Shown: positions 12,904-23,577 of the stretch, piece by piece
How the letters are laid out: every line of letters begins with the position of its first letter
How positions within the stretch are numbered: the stretch's first letter is position 1
NCBI GenBank assembly: GCA_010909165.1
Contig: VJWM01000007.1
Span: forward strand, 248,001-312,000
From: Anthoceros angustus
Taxonomy: Eukaryota > Streptophyta > Anthocerotopsida > Anthocerotales > Anthocerotaceae
Length of the DNA stretch: 64,000 bases
Direction: 5' to 3'
Notes under the pieces: generated by a model
What the model saw: only the letters and a program-made list of their open reading frames with translations
Told to the model about the DNA's origin: nothing
Database searches by the model: none
Position numbers and translations under genes: made by a program

Positions 12904-13445
12904 CAGTCGGCCCCCCCTAATTGGGAACTCTATATAAATGGGATTCCTCTCTAAATGGGACCTCCCATCCAACTCCTTTTAGTTTACAATGTAATAAATG
13001 GGACTTTTCCCTAAATGATAATTGGGACCTTTTGAAACATACATTCATGTTAGTTTCATCTCCCTAAATAGGATTTTTAATTTTTTTACTAAAAAAAATT
13101 AAAAAAAGAAAGAAAAAAGAATCGATTATTTCAGAGAACAATAGATGTTTAGGTGTGATTGAAGACTCTTAAGCTAAGCTTTTTCCTTTATGATAGGTAG
13201 AGGTTTTTTGATGTTGCTTTGAGAGAGCGCTAGCTTTCAAACAACTATATAAAGAAGTGGTAAAAGTTATTTTTAGTGAAACCTATCAATCAAAATTTAA
13301 AATTTTCTTTTTTTGGGTATTTTTTGATTTTTTGAGTTTATAATATTTTTATTATTTTTAAATAGGGAAAATATAATCGGGACACCTCCCTTAATGGGAC
13401 CTCTAAAGGCACTCCGAACCAGTCCCAATTAGGGGGGGTGGACTG
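12904..13445. mobile_element. TA-flanked MITE with CAGTC termini (pogo/mariner-like)
   Basis: A 542-bp AT-rich element bounded by near-perfect terminal inverted repeats. The left end reads cagtcggccccccctaattg and the reverse complement of the right end is cagtccaccccccctaattg; only two positions differ in about 23 bp. The dinucleotide TA flanks both ends (12902-12903 and 13446-13447), the target duplication of Tc1/mariner-superfamily elements, and CAGT-starting termini are typical of pogo-like families. No transposase frame is present, so it is non-autonomous. Subterminal aaatggga/aatggga motifs repeat near both ends. Confidence 0.85.
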
Positions 13446-13599
13446 TAGTTAGGGAGGTTAGACTGTGCGTACCCAAGTACATACCTTGTTATCAGCAGCA
13501 ACACCACCCTTATAGCACCGCAACACACTTAGGGAACCAGGTGCTTGAACTGCTTTTCACAATCCGCAGTTCGCATCACTCCGCCGTGACGCGTTTAGA

Positions 13600-14230
13600 A
13601 CGGACAAAGAATTTCTTTGAAGTGTAATATGTTATTGAGGTGAAAAAATGATGGGAAGAGCCATCCTAGAGGGGACAACCAAAGGAGACCCCGAGGGTCG
13701 AGGTGGAGAGGAGCGGGGACAACCAAAGGGGACTCCGAGGGTTGAGGTGGAGAGGAGCAACTAAGCTCCCTACCTAAAGTCACCTACTGCATCCACATAG
13801 CCTGCAAACCACAGAGGTAGAGGAAGATGTGTCACCTACTATCGCCGCCTTGTGGAGGATCAGCGTTGAGAGCACCCGTTGAAAGACAATTGAAACCCGC
13901 TGTCGGAAGTATGCTGTGAAGTACGAGAGGGATAGCCACGCACCTGTGCATATGGTAAGCTTTGGCACAGGACTTGACAAATTTGTCAAAGTCCTCAGCC
14001 ATTGCTCCATAGCTTCTAGTGCAAGCGGAATAAAGAGGTCGCCCTCTTGCATCCTATTTTATTTGCGGACTTTGAAAGCCGCTGGTCCGGCAGCAACCCA
14101 ACCTGGACGGTTAGTGATGACCTGAGGGGAGATGGTGTCACGTGCAAGATTAGTAACCGCCATATCTGCCACTAAAACATGGTCGCCACGGACAAGGTAC
14201 ACGTTTCTTTTAAGGAACTTATCAATGTAT
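13600..14230 (-). mobile_element. 3' fragment of an RT (LINE-like) element, copy 1
   Basis: A minus-strand fragment of the same family as the copies at 18.4, 49.5, 51.7 and 61.1 kb. The minus-strand translation contains YFRQRVSIVFQRVLSTL, which recurs in all copies as F-x-x-QRVSIALQ. The left end (about 13625) matches the 61.1-kb copy: ttattgaggtgaaaaa followed by a run of similar sequence with gaggggacaaccaaag. Frames are interrupted and no RT domain is present, as expected for a 5'-truncated LINE relic. Confidence 0.7.
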
Positions 14231-14515
14231 CGGGTTCGCCATATTGGGTGCCGTTTGCCAATTATAGGTACTTTTAGCTCTATGGGAATTAAAAATATTT
14301 TATATTTAAATTAATAGTTTTTATTAAATGATTATTTTATCCTTAGCGCTGGTCGGTCCAAGCTTTCATAACGGGCAGTTCTGGTTGGGCAACCTAGGTT
14401 TTTGTGTCTCTGTGCGCCTGGCCCGTCTACAAGTGTCAATCCCTTCTTCGATTGTGCTCGCTGCACACCTACTCCTAGGAATTGAGAACCATGAATAAGA
14501 TGGTTAGCATATACA

Positions 14516-15300
14516 ATGGCTACTGATACACCTGCCAGTCTTGCGGATATGGAAAATAATTATGTAGATATTGAAGAAACAGATGAGGACATCGTCTTAG
14601 CCACTCAAGAGCAGCACGCAAAGGCTAAAATAAAGCGAGAGTTGAGTCATCTATGGACACAGGAAGCCATCGTGGTGTTGATAGGGGCTTATTACAAAGT
14701 GCATCTGGTGCTCTTGAAACAGGGCAACTTTGGCACCAAAGCACTGGAGCGAGGTGGCACAAGAGGTGACCAGTAATGTGGTCTTGCAGTTGTCAGTGCC
14801 AGCAGGACGTGTAAAATGAAGATGGAGAACTTGAAGAAACAATTCTGGAAAGAGAAAGAGCGGAAGACTACAATTGGTAACATAATTAAACACAACTTAG
14901 CTACACTTCCACGTCATGGCAAATCTTTGTGAGAAGAACCCTTTTTTGGGATCGTAGAGGCTTTGGACCTTAATAAGTCACATGCCAACAATAGTGGTTA
15001 AAGTTTTGCTTTCCAGGCTGCACAAAATGCCACACCTGAAGCATCTGGCCGCACTAGTGATTACTAGGAAGCCCCATCACAAGTGAGCCCTCCTAAACAG
15101 ACACCGGAAGCTCACAATTTTGCTGAAGATCAATTTGTTGATTCCTCGAACAAGCCTTGATCACAACACAGCGATCATAAGGTAGACTTTATCCAGGCAA
15201 AGAAGGCGAAGAGGAGAAGGTCTTCGAGTGCTAGATTGAGCAAGGACCTTATTACAAGATTGTCTGCCTTTGCAGAATGTCGAGTGAGACCTGCGTCGAG
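14516..15300 (+). pseudogene. decayed trihelix/Myb-SANT-like gene
   Basis: An open start (MATDTPASLADMENN) leads into a single DNA-binding-type domain: LWTQEAIVVLIGAYYKV, then, after a shift of frame near 14740, KHWSEVAQEVTSNVV, and after another shift KMKMENLKKQFWKEKERK. This order (W-x-x-EA-LI-AY, W-x-EVA, K-x-ENLKKQ) is that of plant trihelix/GT factors and of the Myb-like protein of PIF/Harbinger transposons. A downstream basic, Ser-rich stretch (AKRRRSSSARLSKDLITRL, about 15205-15270) may be its C terminus. Frameshifts and stops in between argue for a pseudogene; unrecognised introns are the alternative. Confidence 0.55.
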
Positions 15301-16563
15301 TAATAAATCCTCCTCTATCCATCCATCCATCTATATATCTATCTTTTTGACCATGACACATAACCATGAGTCCCTAAGAATTCAATGGTCAAGCATCATT
15401 ATTGGGGTGGATAAGAACTACGATCGAGGGACTTCGAATATTTGAAATTAAAATAAGTATGAAGTCTCATGAAGCTCCAAGGTAGTTGGTCACTTAGTCT
15501 ATCTGCACGATCTAATCTACATCTGTAGCACTCTATGCATAATGCTTGTCAATAACTTACCGAAGAGCTATGACTTCACGACAATAGCGGTGCGGCTTCT
15601 TTACCCCTGCAGTTGTGTGAGCATATTTGCTAGCAATTCTGGCGGGAAAATGTTTTTTTATACCCTCGACAGCGGTGGACTTGCGGGCTATTTTCTTTGC
15701 TTGCTTGGCACGAACCATCGTTGTTTCCTTTAAATGCACACCATGTAGTCAAAAGTTAAAAATAAAGGCACATAGTTTTGAATATACAAGTTATTATACA
15801 ACAATCAATTCATAATCTATTGCTATCACAACCAATGACCTCCTACCCTCCTAACTCTTTGGCTTCACAATATTTGTGAAGTGAAACTGAATTGAAAACA
15901 AGTATCGTGATTCAAACTAAGAAAGTAAGATAGCGCTAGTTTCATAATCTCGAGCTTAATGTACATATTTCTACAACTCATATTCTACATGCATTTTTTG
16001 TATGATGATAAAGTACAGTTCTAAATTTGAATATATCACCAATTTATTACTATATTACTAGATAATAATTAGGCATCCACAGATACGGAGAATGATCATG
16101 AACCCTTTCCGTGCGCCGGTGAGTATCAAACCATAGAAATTTAGTGCTGACAACAGTTGAAAACCCAACTTTCAGCTCAAAAACTAGTATTTCAATGGTT
16201 TTTTAATAACAGAATAATTTGTTCTTTTCCTCTAAAACTCCTTGATTCGAAGGACCAAATAAGATTATTTAAGAGTGCAAGAGCAAATTATTCCGCTTGT
16301 AGTCCAGTGCAAAAACAGATCATTTTATTTCTGTCATAGTGCAAGAGCAGTTTATTCCGCTCTAGTCCTGTGCCTTGTCAAAATAAAGTTTAGAATGAGT
16401 TTCATAGATACATACTTACTGTTGGCGTGAATCAGGTATGCCCTTAAGCCCCATTCGCTTCTGCATCTAAATTATTTACAAGCATAATAGAAGAAAATGG
16501 AAAACACCTGAGGCAACTAGGCCGTTGACTATGGCTCTCTAAGAAGCTCTACTTATTTTTCAC
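15301..16563. other. AT-rich repeat-island spacer, no gene recognised
   Basis: About 1.3 kb of AT-rich sequence with short frames only. A partial direct repeat (gagcaaattattccgctt near 16280 and gagcagtttattccgctc near 16345) is visible. No coding or RNA gene could be supported. Confidence 0.5.
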
Positions 16564-16565
16564 TA

Positions 16566-16915
16566 TCGTACCCCGAGGGGTGGTTCAACAGGATAATGCC
16601 GAAATAATTATTTTTTGAATAAAAATCAGGTTCAACATAAATATTTATATTTTCAAAATTTCAAAATTTACAAAAAATAATTTTATCAAATTTTAAAATT
16701 TATTAAAATACATAGGTATATATATAAAACTAATGGATATGTATAGACCTCCCATAAATAGGCCCTAAGTTTCCACAAAAACCCTAATTTTCTTGTTTTC
16801 GGCATCATAAACTCATAAATTTTTACTTATTCAACATTTTAAGTATAATAATTTATGGATTTTCAACTTTTATTAATTTTAATTAATTAACGCCGAATCA
16901 CCCCTTGGGGTACGG
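16566..16915. mobile_element. TA-flanked MITE with GTACCCC..GGGGT termini
   Basis: A 350-bp AT-rich element with terminal inverted repeats: left tcgtaccccgaggggtggtt, right (reverse complement) ccgtaccccaaggggtgatt, 17 of 20 positions matching. TA occurs at both flanks (16564-16565 and 16916-16917). The interior is A/T tracts with no coding capacity. Its termini differ from the CAGTC family at 12.9 and 56.3 kb, so this is a second MITE family. Confidence 0.75.
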
Positions 16916-17198
16916 TATTGATCCTTAATAAATAAATTTCGGAATCAATTTCATACATACTTACCTATTGTTGTTTCTAATATTGTTCAGCAGCAAATAA
17001 GTAAGTATGAAACTTCCAAGTGTGTTTGATTAGTTTCATATATATCTACTTGTTCCTTCCGTGAAGCAAGCTTGACCCATGAGCTTGTTCCTCTTCTGCA
17101 TCTACGCTCAAGCACAATAGAAGGAAATGAAAAACACTCAAACAAACTAGGCCGGTGACTACCTTGCCGAGAAACTTTGCTGCCTGCTCTTTGCCAAT

Positions 17199-17345
17199 AA
17201 CCTCGTCCTACAATCCACCATAAAGGGTGCAGTGCTAAAGCTACAACAACCTCGTCCTACTGTCCACCAGGAAGGGTGCAATGCTAAAGCTACAACAACC
17301 TCGTCCTACTATCCACCATGAAGGGTGCAATGTTCAAGCTACGAG
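17199..17345. repeat. 49-bp tandem repeat, three units
   Basis: Three consecutive units beginning acctcgtcctac and containing tccacca and aagggtgca, with few substitutions. Nothing suggests coding function. Confidence 0.85.
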
Positions 17346-17520
17346 ATGCCTTGGAGGCCTTTTGCATGGAGAGGTCTTTTGTAGGGAGAGGCCTTTTGTG
17401 GGGAGAGGCACCTCACCGTCAACTTTTTTTTTAGAGAATTCAGAGGCTTTATATAGATATTTCAAAGTATACATCGAAGTCCCACACTGGGAGTGTTAAT
17501 CTAGAGTAACCTTGCAAGGC

Positions 17521-17956
17521 ACTAACAACGGGCGCCCCCGCACACTTCATAAATGAGGGCATGATTTATAGTTGAGGATGGGTAGCCAAGGCACTAACAA
17601 CGGACGCCCCCGCACACTTCAGAAACGAGGGCATGATTTATAGTTGAGGATGGGTAGCACCCCATCCAAGTACTGATCTATCACACAGTACGGAGACGAG
17701 GGCATAGTTTATAGCTGAAGATGGATGACACCCCATCCAAGTACTGATTTATCGCACACTACGGAGATGAGGGCATGACTTATAGGCTGAGGCCAGGTAG
17801 CACCCCATCCAAGTACTGATCTATCGCACACTACGGAGACGAGGGCATGATCTATAGCTGAGGATGGGTTGCACCCCATCTAAGTACTGATTTATCGCAC
17901 GCTACAGGGAGGAGGGCATGATTTATAGCTTAGGATGGGTGGCACCCCATACAAGT
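17521..17956. repeat. about 71-bp minisatellite, six units, with internal hairpin
   Basis: Six units start near 17521, 17593, 17672, 17743, 17815 and 17886, with shared gagggcatgatttatag and ggatgggt-agca-ccccatcc cores. The GGATGGG...CCCATCC part is an inverted repeat that could form a short hairpin in every unit. On the minus strand most units contain agtacttggatggg, identical to the box-C region of eukaryotic 5S rRNA genes; the rest of the unit does not resemble 5S rRNA. Confidence 0.8.
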
Positions 17957-18370
17957 ATTGATTTCTTCCAAGATTGCTTGATTGTGGAGATCCAATGAAC
18001 CCATGTACATCCGGATGTCACTTTATGGAAGGACCCTCATTGTCAACTTAGGCAAGACCTAGACATGATTCTTTAACATAGGTACTCCATAGGCAATGTG
18101 GAGGAACTTCCTATATGTCGGCAATGAGATAGAGGCCACCTCCTCTTACTAGTACTTGGGGCTACACATTTACAATAACAAACCCATATGCTAGGAAGAT
18201 CAGAGCTAACCTACTACAGGCTGGTTGAAGCAAGCTATTTGTGCTCGCGGCAGCAGACCTACAGGGCATGCACACGATTTGATTATTTGATGTTGTCCCT
18301 GAGTTAGGACACGCTAGACTCCCAGGGGTGAGTTATCTGCGTGATACCGTGATACCACCTTACTGAATTG
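17957..18370. other. spacer between minisatellite and RT fragment
   Basis: About 410 bp without a recognisable gene or repeat; the sequence is unremarkable. Confidence 0.45.
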
Positions 18371-18374
18371 AATT

Positions 18375-18900
18375 GAATGATAGATATAAAATAATGGGGG
18401 AAAGAAGACTCTATTATAAAAAAGAGATGGGAAAAACCCATCCACCCCAAAAACAAAAGGGGAAAAACCCAACGAAGGGCACCATGCCAGGGGAACTAGC
18501 CCCCACGATCACGCATTTCAAAACTACCAACCGCCCGAAGAACTTCGTGGTCAGGTATGTGAAAAGGCCTACTTACCACCGGTGTTGAAGAAGCCGCATC
18601 TCCCGCGCTCGTTGTCGTTCTATACACTGCATTAGCCAACGCTCTTTGCAGAGCTATGGAAACCCTTTGCCGGAAGAAAGCAACAATATAAGAAAGGGGG
18701 AGGCCAACCCCATTTCTGCGGCTATGATAATCCTTGATGCAGGTCTTGACGAACCTAGAGAAATCTTTGCCCATGGCTCTGTGAGTCTCAATGGCAAGGG
18801 GGACAAAGGCGTGGCCGTCCTGCATAGGAAAGTACTTGTGGACCTTAGCCATCGCGCATCCTCCGCCGCCCAACCTGGAGGATATAAAATAATTCATTTA
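18375..18900 (-). mobile_element. 3' fragment of an RT (LINE-like) element, copy 2
   Basis: The minus-strand reading has AMAKVHKYFPMQDGHAFVPL, RRNGVGLPLSYIVAFF and RQRVSIALQRALANAVYRTT. It aligns in order with the 49.6-kb copy (TAKVHKYSRMQNGHIFIYL, RKNGVGLPLSCSVYF, QRVSIALQRALANAMYRTT). Only the C-terminal end of the element protein plus the 3' tail remains. About 130 codons stay open, so this copy is younger than the one at 13.6 kb. Confidence 0.75.
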
Positions 18901-19311
18901 CTTATATTATTCCCTATCAAGATGATGTTCAGAATCGTATTACTTTCTGGCCTTTCTATTGCCTATTTACATATGTACCGATCGGTTTTATTCTGTCCAT
19001 GAAGTTTAGAATCGTATTTGAATTGAGACGGCAAACACGGCAGGTGTGGCTGCGTAGTTCTATTTCCCGTCTATGTTTGTAGGATGCTTGCGGCTGTCAC
19101 TCTACATAATTGTTATTTTGCTCTTGACCACGATCTGCTGGCCTTCCTAGGTTTGATGTTCCCGGTCCGTTCCGGTTTCTGTTCTCTTAATATATGTAGG
19201 GTTTATGTGCACAGCTAGCGAGCGCTGGAGGCTTGCACTCTGACCCGCAGGTAAAGGAGGGGCGGGTCCTATCAGTCGATCGGTGGCACGGGTTCGTAGA
19301 TCCTGCCCATC

Positions 19312-22062
19312 ATGCTGTCCGCGGGTGCGAAGCATGTTCGTCGCGTCAAGGTGAGAGCACGGATCCCGCTTCCGGCACGGTCCAGCTGAATGGTTCAGTT
19401 GTTTGGAATGTGCGTACTCATGTGGACATCTTGGAGTGCAGCGCGCAGCGCAAGTCACCAGAGAAATTACGAATAGTGCCATTTTGAGACAGGCCGTGCC
19501 AGCGGTAGTGAAATCTCCTCCGTCTGGAGGGTTGTTGTCATGGTTGCTTGGTGATACTCCCAAGAATGTGTTGCCGCCCTTGTTTGAACCCTTACCAGGG
19601 GTTCGTCTACCAGAGCCGCTGCCTGATGATGTGAAGCCCTCCAAGACCAAAATCACGACGCTTCAGAATGGTCTCAAAATCGCTTCTGAAGAGACTCCGG
19701 TACTTGGGGCCACTGCTCTCCTGGATTACTTCGTTTCTGTTCTCTGGAGTTCTCAGATTTGAAGCTAGTTGTCGGCATGCTGATCCTGCGCCCTTTTCGT
19801 GTAGGGTCCAACTGCGACCATTGGAGTGTATGTGGACAGTGGGTGTGTATATGAGAACCCAACCAATTGTGGAGCTACTCATCTCTTGGAACGAATGGCG
19901 TTCAAGAGCACGAAGAATCGGTCTCATTTTCGTTTGATCCGTGAAGTAGAGGCAATTGGAGGAAATGTGACAGCTTCTGCATCCCGGGAGCAAATGGCGT
20001 ACACCGGTGACACCTTGAAGACATTTTTGCCTGAAATGGTGGAGATCCTTCTGGATACTGTCAGAAATCCTGTCTTCCACGAGTGGGAAGTGAAAGAGCA
20101 GTTGGCCAGAGTGAAAGCTGAGCTTGCTGAAGTGGCAAACAATCCGCATAGCATATTGTTGGAGGCCTTGCATTCAGCTGGGTATTCTGGTGCTCTTGGG
20201 CAAACTCTTTTGGCCCCCGAATCATCTCTGGCGAGGCTGAATGGTGCAATTCTTCAAGAGTTTGTTGCAGTAAGTGGTTTGCAGCTTTAGAAAGGACTGC
20301 CGATTTCTCAGGGCAATTAGCAGGGTAACGCATATCTGTAGGGGTTCATGGGATCTGGTCCTTCGTTCTGTCTTGTCTGCAGGAAAACTTCACAGCCCCA
20401 AGGATTGTGTTGGCAGCGTCAGGTGTTGACCATGAAGATTTGCTGTCTACTGCGAAGCCTCTCATTGAAGATCTGCCTGCAGGCCCTCCGCCATCAGTTC
20501 CAAAATCCAAGTACACGGGTGGAGACTGGCGTCAATCTGTTGAATCCCCGGTCAGTTTTATGAACAGCATGCTCACCGTTGTTGCTCGTATGGTGGGGGG
20601 TGATTATCTTGCTGGATTTCACTATGTGGATCTGTCTTTCACTTGGTTTGTATACTGAGAGAGTAGACCGTTGTGTTTGTGTACTCTAGAAAACGCATGT
20701 TGCATGTGCTTTCGAAGTTCCAGGTGGATGGCGAGATGAGAAGGATTCTGTGACAGTGACAGTATTGCAGGTGATTCTGGTCTTGCTACTGTTTCGATGC
20801 ATGTCACGTCAGCTATTGTCTTTATCAGGACTCTGGTGTGCAGCAGGAGATTTTAATTTGTGGCTTGGTTCCTTATTTCCTTGCGCTGACAGACACTCCT
20901 TGGTGGAGGTGGATCGTTTTCTCCTGGAGGGCCTGGCAAGGGGATGTATTCTCGATTGTGTAAGTTGCGTTCATTCATTTTTGTGAGCAAGCTGGTACGA
21001 AATCCAAGCATCAGTATGGCTGCATGACGTTCTTCCGACATTCATCATCTCGTCTCATGTTGTTGATCATTAGATACCCGAGTACTGAACAAGTATGAGA
21101 AAGTGCAATCCTTCACTGCCTTCAGCAGCATATACAATGAGAGTGGCTTATTTGGAATCCATGGCATTTCGGTAGGTTGCAGTTCACTGTATGACCATCG
21201 GGTTCTGGTGGATGATGGTTGCTGCAGTGGGTCTTTTGTATGGAAAAATGGCTGAGGGATGTTGGAAGTTTTCCCTACACAGCTGTGATGGTTCTTGTTC
21301 AATACATCTGAAGTGATTGTGAGTAATTTCTTCCATGTTGCAGGGTTCTGACTTTGTGCCTAAGCTTGTGGATCTAATTGCTAAGGAGCTGACTGCTGTT
21401 GCCTCACCTGGACAAGGTTGGTCTTCCAAACTGACAAACATTTAAGTGCACCTCTTTTGGATGACACATTGGTCGGCTTCCGGTTTCCTAAGGTCCCAGT
21501 GATTTCCGATTGCAGTGACTGAGTTGGAGCTTCGACGTGCAAAGAACACCACAATCTCAGCTGTGTTGATGAACTTGGAATCACGGGTCGGTTTACCTTT
21601 TCAGTTGAGCACATCAATTTTCTTGCATCGTGGGCTCCTAACTGGGTTACTGGTATCTCAGGTGGTTGCAGCTGAAGATATTGGGCGGCAGATCCTCACT
21701 TATGGCCACAGGTATTGGAGTCAATGCCTTCCCTGACTCTTCCCTTCATGTCTGTCAGATCAGGTGGGGGTGCCTCATTCTGACTTTGTCTCTGAATGGT
21801 TGGTACCCACCCATGGCACAGGAAACCGCCCGCCGAGTTCATTGACGCAGTGAACTCTTTAACTCTCAAAGACATCTCAGCTGTGGCAGAAAAAATCATA
21901 GCGACCCCTTTGACAATGGCTTCTTGGGGTGATGGTGAGACTCTAGTCATGCTACTGGGCTGTGCTTTTCACTACTCGTCACTGTGTGATTCTCACTTGT
22001 GCATGTGCTTTGCAGTTGTTCATGCCCCGGGATATGATTCGGTGTCTCGGCAGTTTTCGTAG
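19312..22062 (+). CDS. mitochondrial processing peptidase subunit alpha (M16 family)
   Basis: The non-catalytic, substrate-binding subunit of the presequence peptidase; in plants it is also the core 2 subunit of respiratory complex III. Twelve exons with consistent phases: 19312-19350, 19442-19699, 19805-20269, 20383-20550, 20690-20770, 20893-20959, 21074-21171, 21344-21416, 21516-21586, 21662-21711, 21822-21934 and 22016-22062; about 509 aa. The start [13 protein letters not shown] is a basic mitochondrial presequence. The conserved core begins [17 protein letters not shown]. The catalytic HxxEH of beta-MPP is replaced by HLLER in [14 protein letters not shown], as expected for alpha. The glycine-rich substrate loop [19 protein letters not shown] is intact. 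The C terminus carries [11 protein letters not shown] and the M16 closing strand [10 protein letters not shown]. Confidence 0.95.
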
Positions 22063-22390
22063 TGGAGTGAGGAGGTGATGGATATCGACGCATTTATTGA
22101 TTGTAGGGTCCCCTCATCGGTGGCTACGGGAAGGTGTTTGGTTCAGAGCGTTTTTCTCTGTAACTCAATGTTGCTTGGGAAGCTCGAACTTGGCGCGATA
22201 TTGGCTTTAGCAGCTCCCAAGGACCGGGCGCCGTCCCAATGACGAGAGTATTTGGGTTATGAACGTTGGCGGTCGGGACCTTCAATTTGTCACGGTAGGG
22301 CATTTTAGGCTCGTCCGGTGAGTATTGAAAAAATATGCGACGGCTTCGTCCAAAAATTGAACGTCAGAGTTTTTCATACGTGCCCGTGCG
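22063..22390. other. convergent spacer between alpha-MPP (+) and RAF2-like (-)
   Basis: About 330 bp of 3' flanks of two convergent genes. No further feature seen. Confidence 0.5.
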
Positions 22391-23219
22391 TCAGGCCCAA
22401 AACTTGTTCTTCTTGAATATGAGATCCGAGGTCTTCACGCGATCTATCCTGGCAGCTACAATGAAGTCATTCTCCGTCAAGCCTCCTGCCGAACAAGATG
22501 TTAGTCTCGGAGATGAAGCAAGTCGAAGTGGAAGAAACCAGACAAATGTTACAAACTAGACAAATGAAGCCACTGACCGACGGAGTGAGACCACAAACAG
22601 ACTCTGGCTCTGTTGCCCTGTTCAAGATGAAGGTCCGGGTGGTGACCAGCGGCCTCCGCCACCTCAGCTATACGTTCGAACAGCTCAATGCCAGCAGCAA
22701 AACTCTTGAGCTTCCACTCGCACTCGATGCGAAGGCCTCCCTGGTCGGTAAGTCTCCAGGCAACTACCTGCGGAATCCAAGCAGACTCTGAACAAAGGCA
22801 AGCCACATGCTCACGCTCATTCTCACGCTGGAGGTTGGTGAGGAGTGGACCTTGCGAAGTAGAGCTTTGGCCTCGTCCGCGGAGAGAGGCTGCGTGCCTG
22901 GAGCAAGGGGTGTGATGGCGCGGTCGGCGAGGCCCAGGAGGTGCGGCGGAATGAGGATCACATGCTCTGTGCTGGCATTTCCCAACACCTTATCTCCGAA
23001 TCTGCTCTCGATTTCAGAGGATGTTGGATCTCTGGCTCCAACCTCTCCCAAAGGATCCGACGACACGGCCTGTGCCTTGAATCCGCCTTGTGGAAGTCGT
23101 GAACTGGAGATGAGGCCGGGTCGAAGCTTGGCAGGTGGAGTTTGAGATGGCAGCATCGACGCAACCGCAGGGACGGCAACGGTGAGTTGTCTCAGCTGCA
23201 GCGCCATTGTGCATGGCAT
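22391..23219 (-). CDS. RAF2: plastid pterin-4a-carbinolamine dehydratase-like protein (RAF2-like)
   Basis: Three exons on the minus strand (22851-23219, 22578-22767, 22391-22485), phases consistent, 217 aa from the first ATG; a second in-frame ATG lies 4 codons later (23207). The N terminus is hydroxylated and basic, like a transit peptide. The middle has GARDPTSSEIESRFGDKVLG, the plant-specific segment of the Arabidopsis SDIRIP1 / maize RAF2 group, a Rubisco assembly factor. The C-terminal dehydratase-like domain shows WRLTDQGGLRIECEWKLKSF, the active-site type motif AAGHHPDLHLE and NRARVCLWSHSVGGLTENDF. Whether it keeps dehydratase activity cannot be told from sequence. It lies 358 bp downstream of the MON2 3' end on the same strand. 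Confidence 0.92.
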
Positions 23220-23577
23220 CGTTACCTCTATCCTACAAAGTAAGATGCAAAATGGCTTCTCCTTACCCGACCGCGGAGCTATTTCGTGTGGCTTCTAATG
23301 TCGGACATTCGTAGCTAAGTAGCCTCTCAAATGGATTGCTTACCGACTGCATTGCCCGGCGTGCACGTAAGTATGTAAACAGGGCAAAATTCGTCATTTG
23401 AACTCGAGCGTGAGGACTCGACACGGGCAATAGGTGTCGAGTGGTGCCGGAATAACTTTTAATCAATGCTTGCAAGTCACATGAAACTGTAATTTCCTCC
23501 TGTCCATTAGCGGCCCCTTTCGTGGAATAGGCCCAGTTCAGAAGCAACCAGCCGTAGCAGCACCCGCAGAAGCTGTT
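23220..23577. other. RAF2-like promoter and MON2 3' flank
   Basis: About 360 bp between two co-oriented genes. No separate feature visible. Confidence 0.5.

Noticed and set aside
12904-13445. Possible LTR pair for the AT-rich block
   Set aside because: The ends are inverted, not direct, repeats and the flanks are TA, so a MITE fits better.
17521-17956. Functional 5S rRNA gene cluster
   Set aside because: Only 14 bases match per unit, and the 71-bp period is too short for a complete 5S gene.
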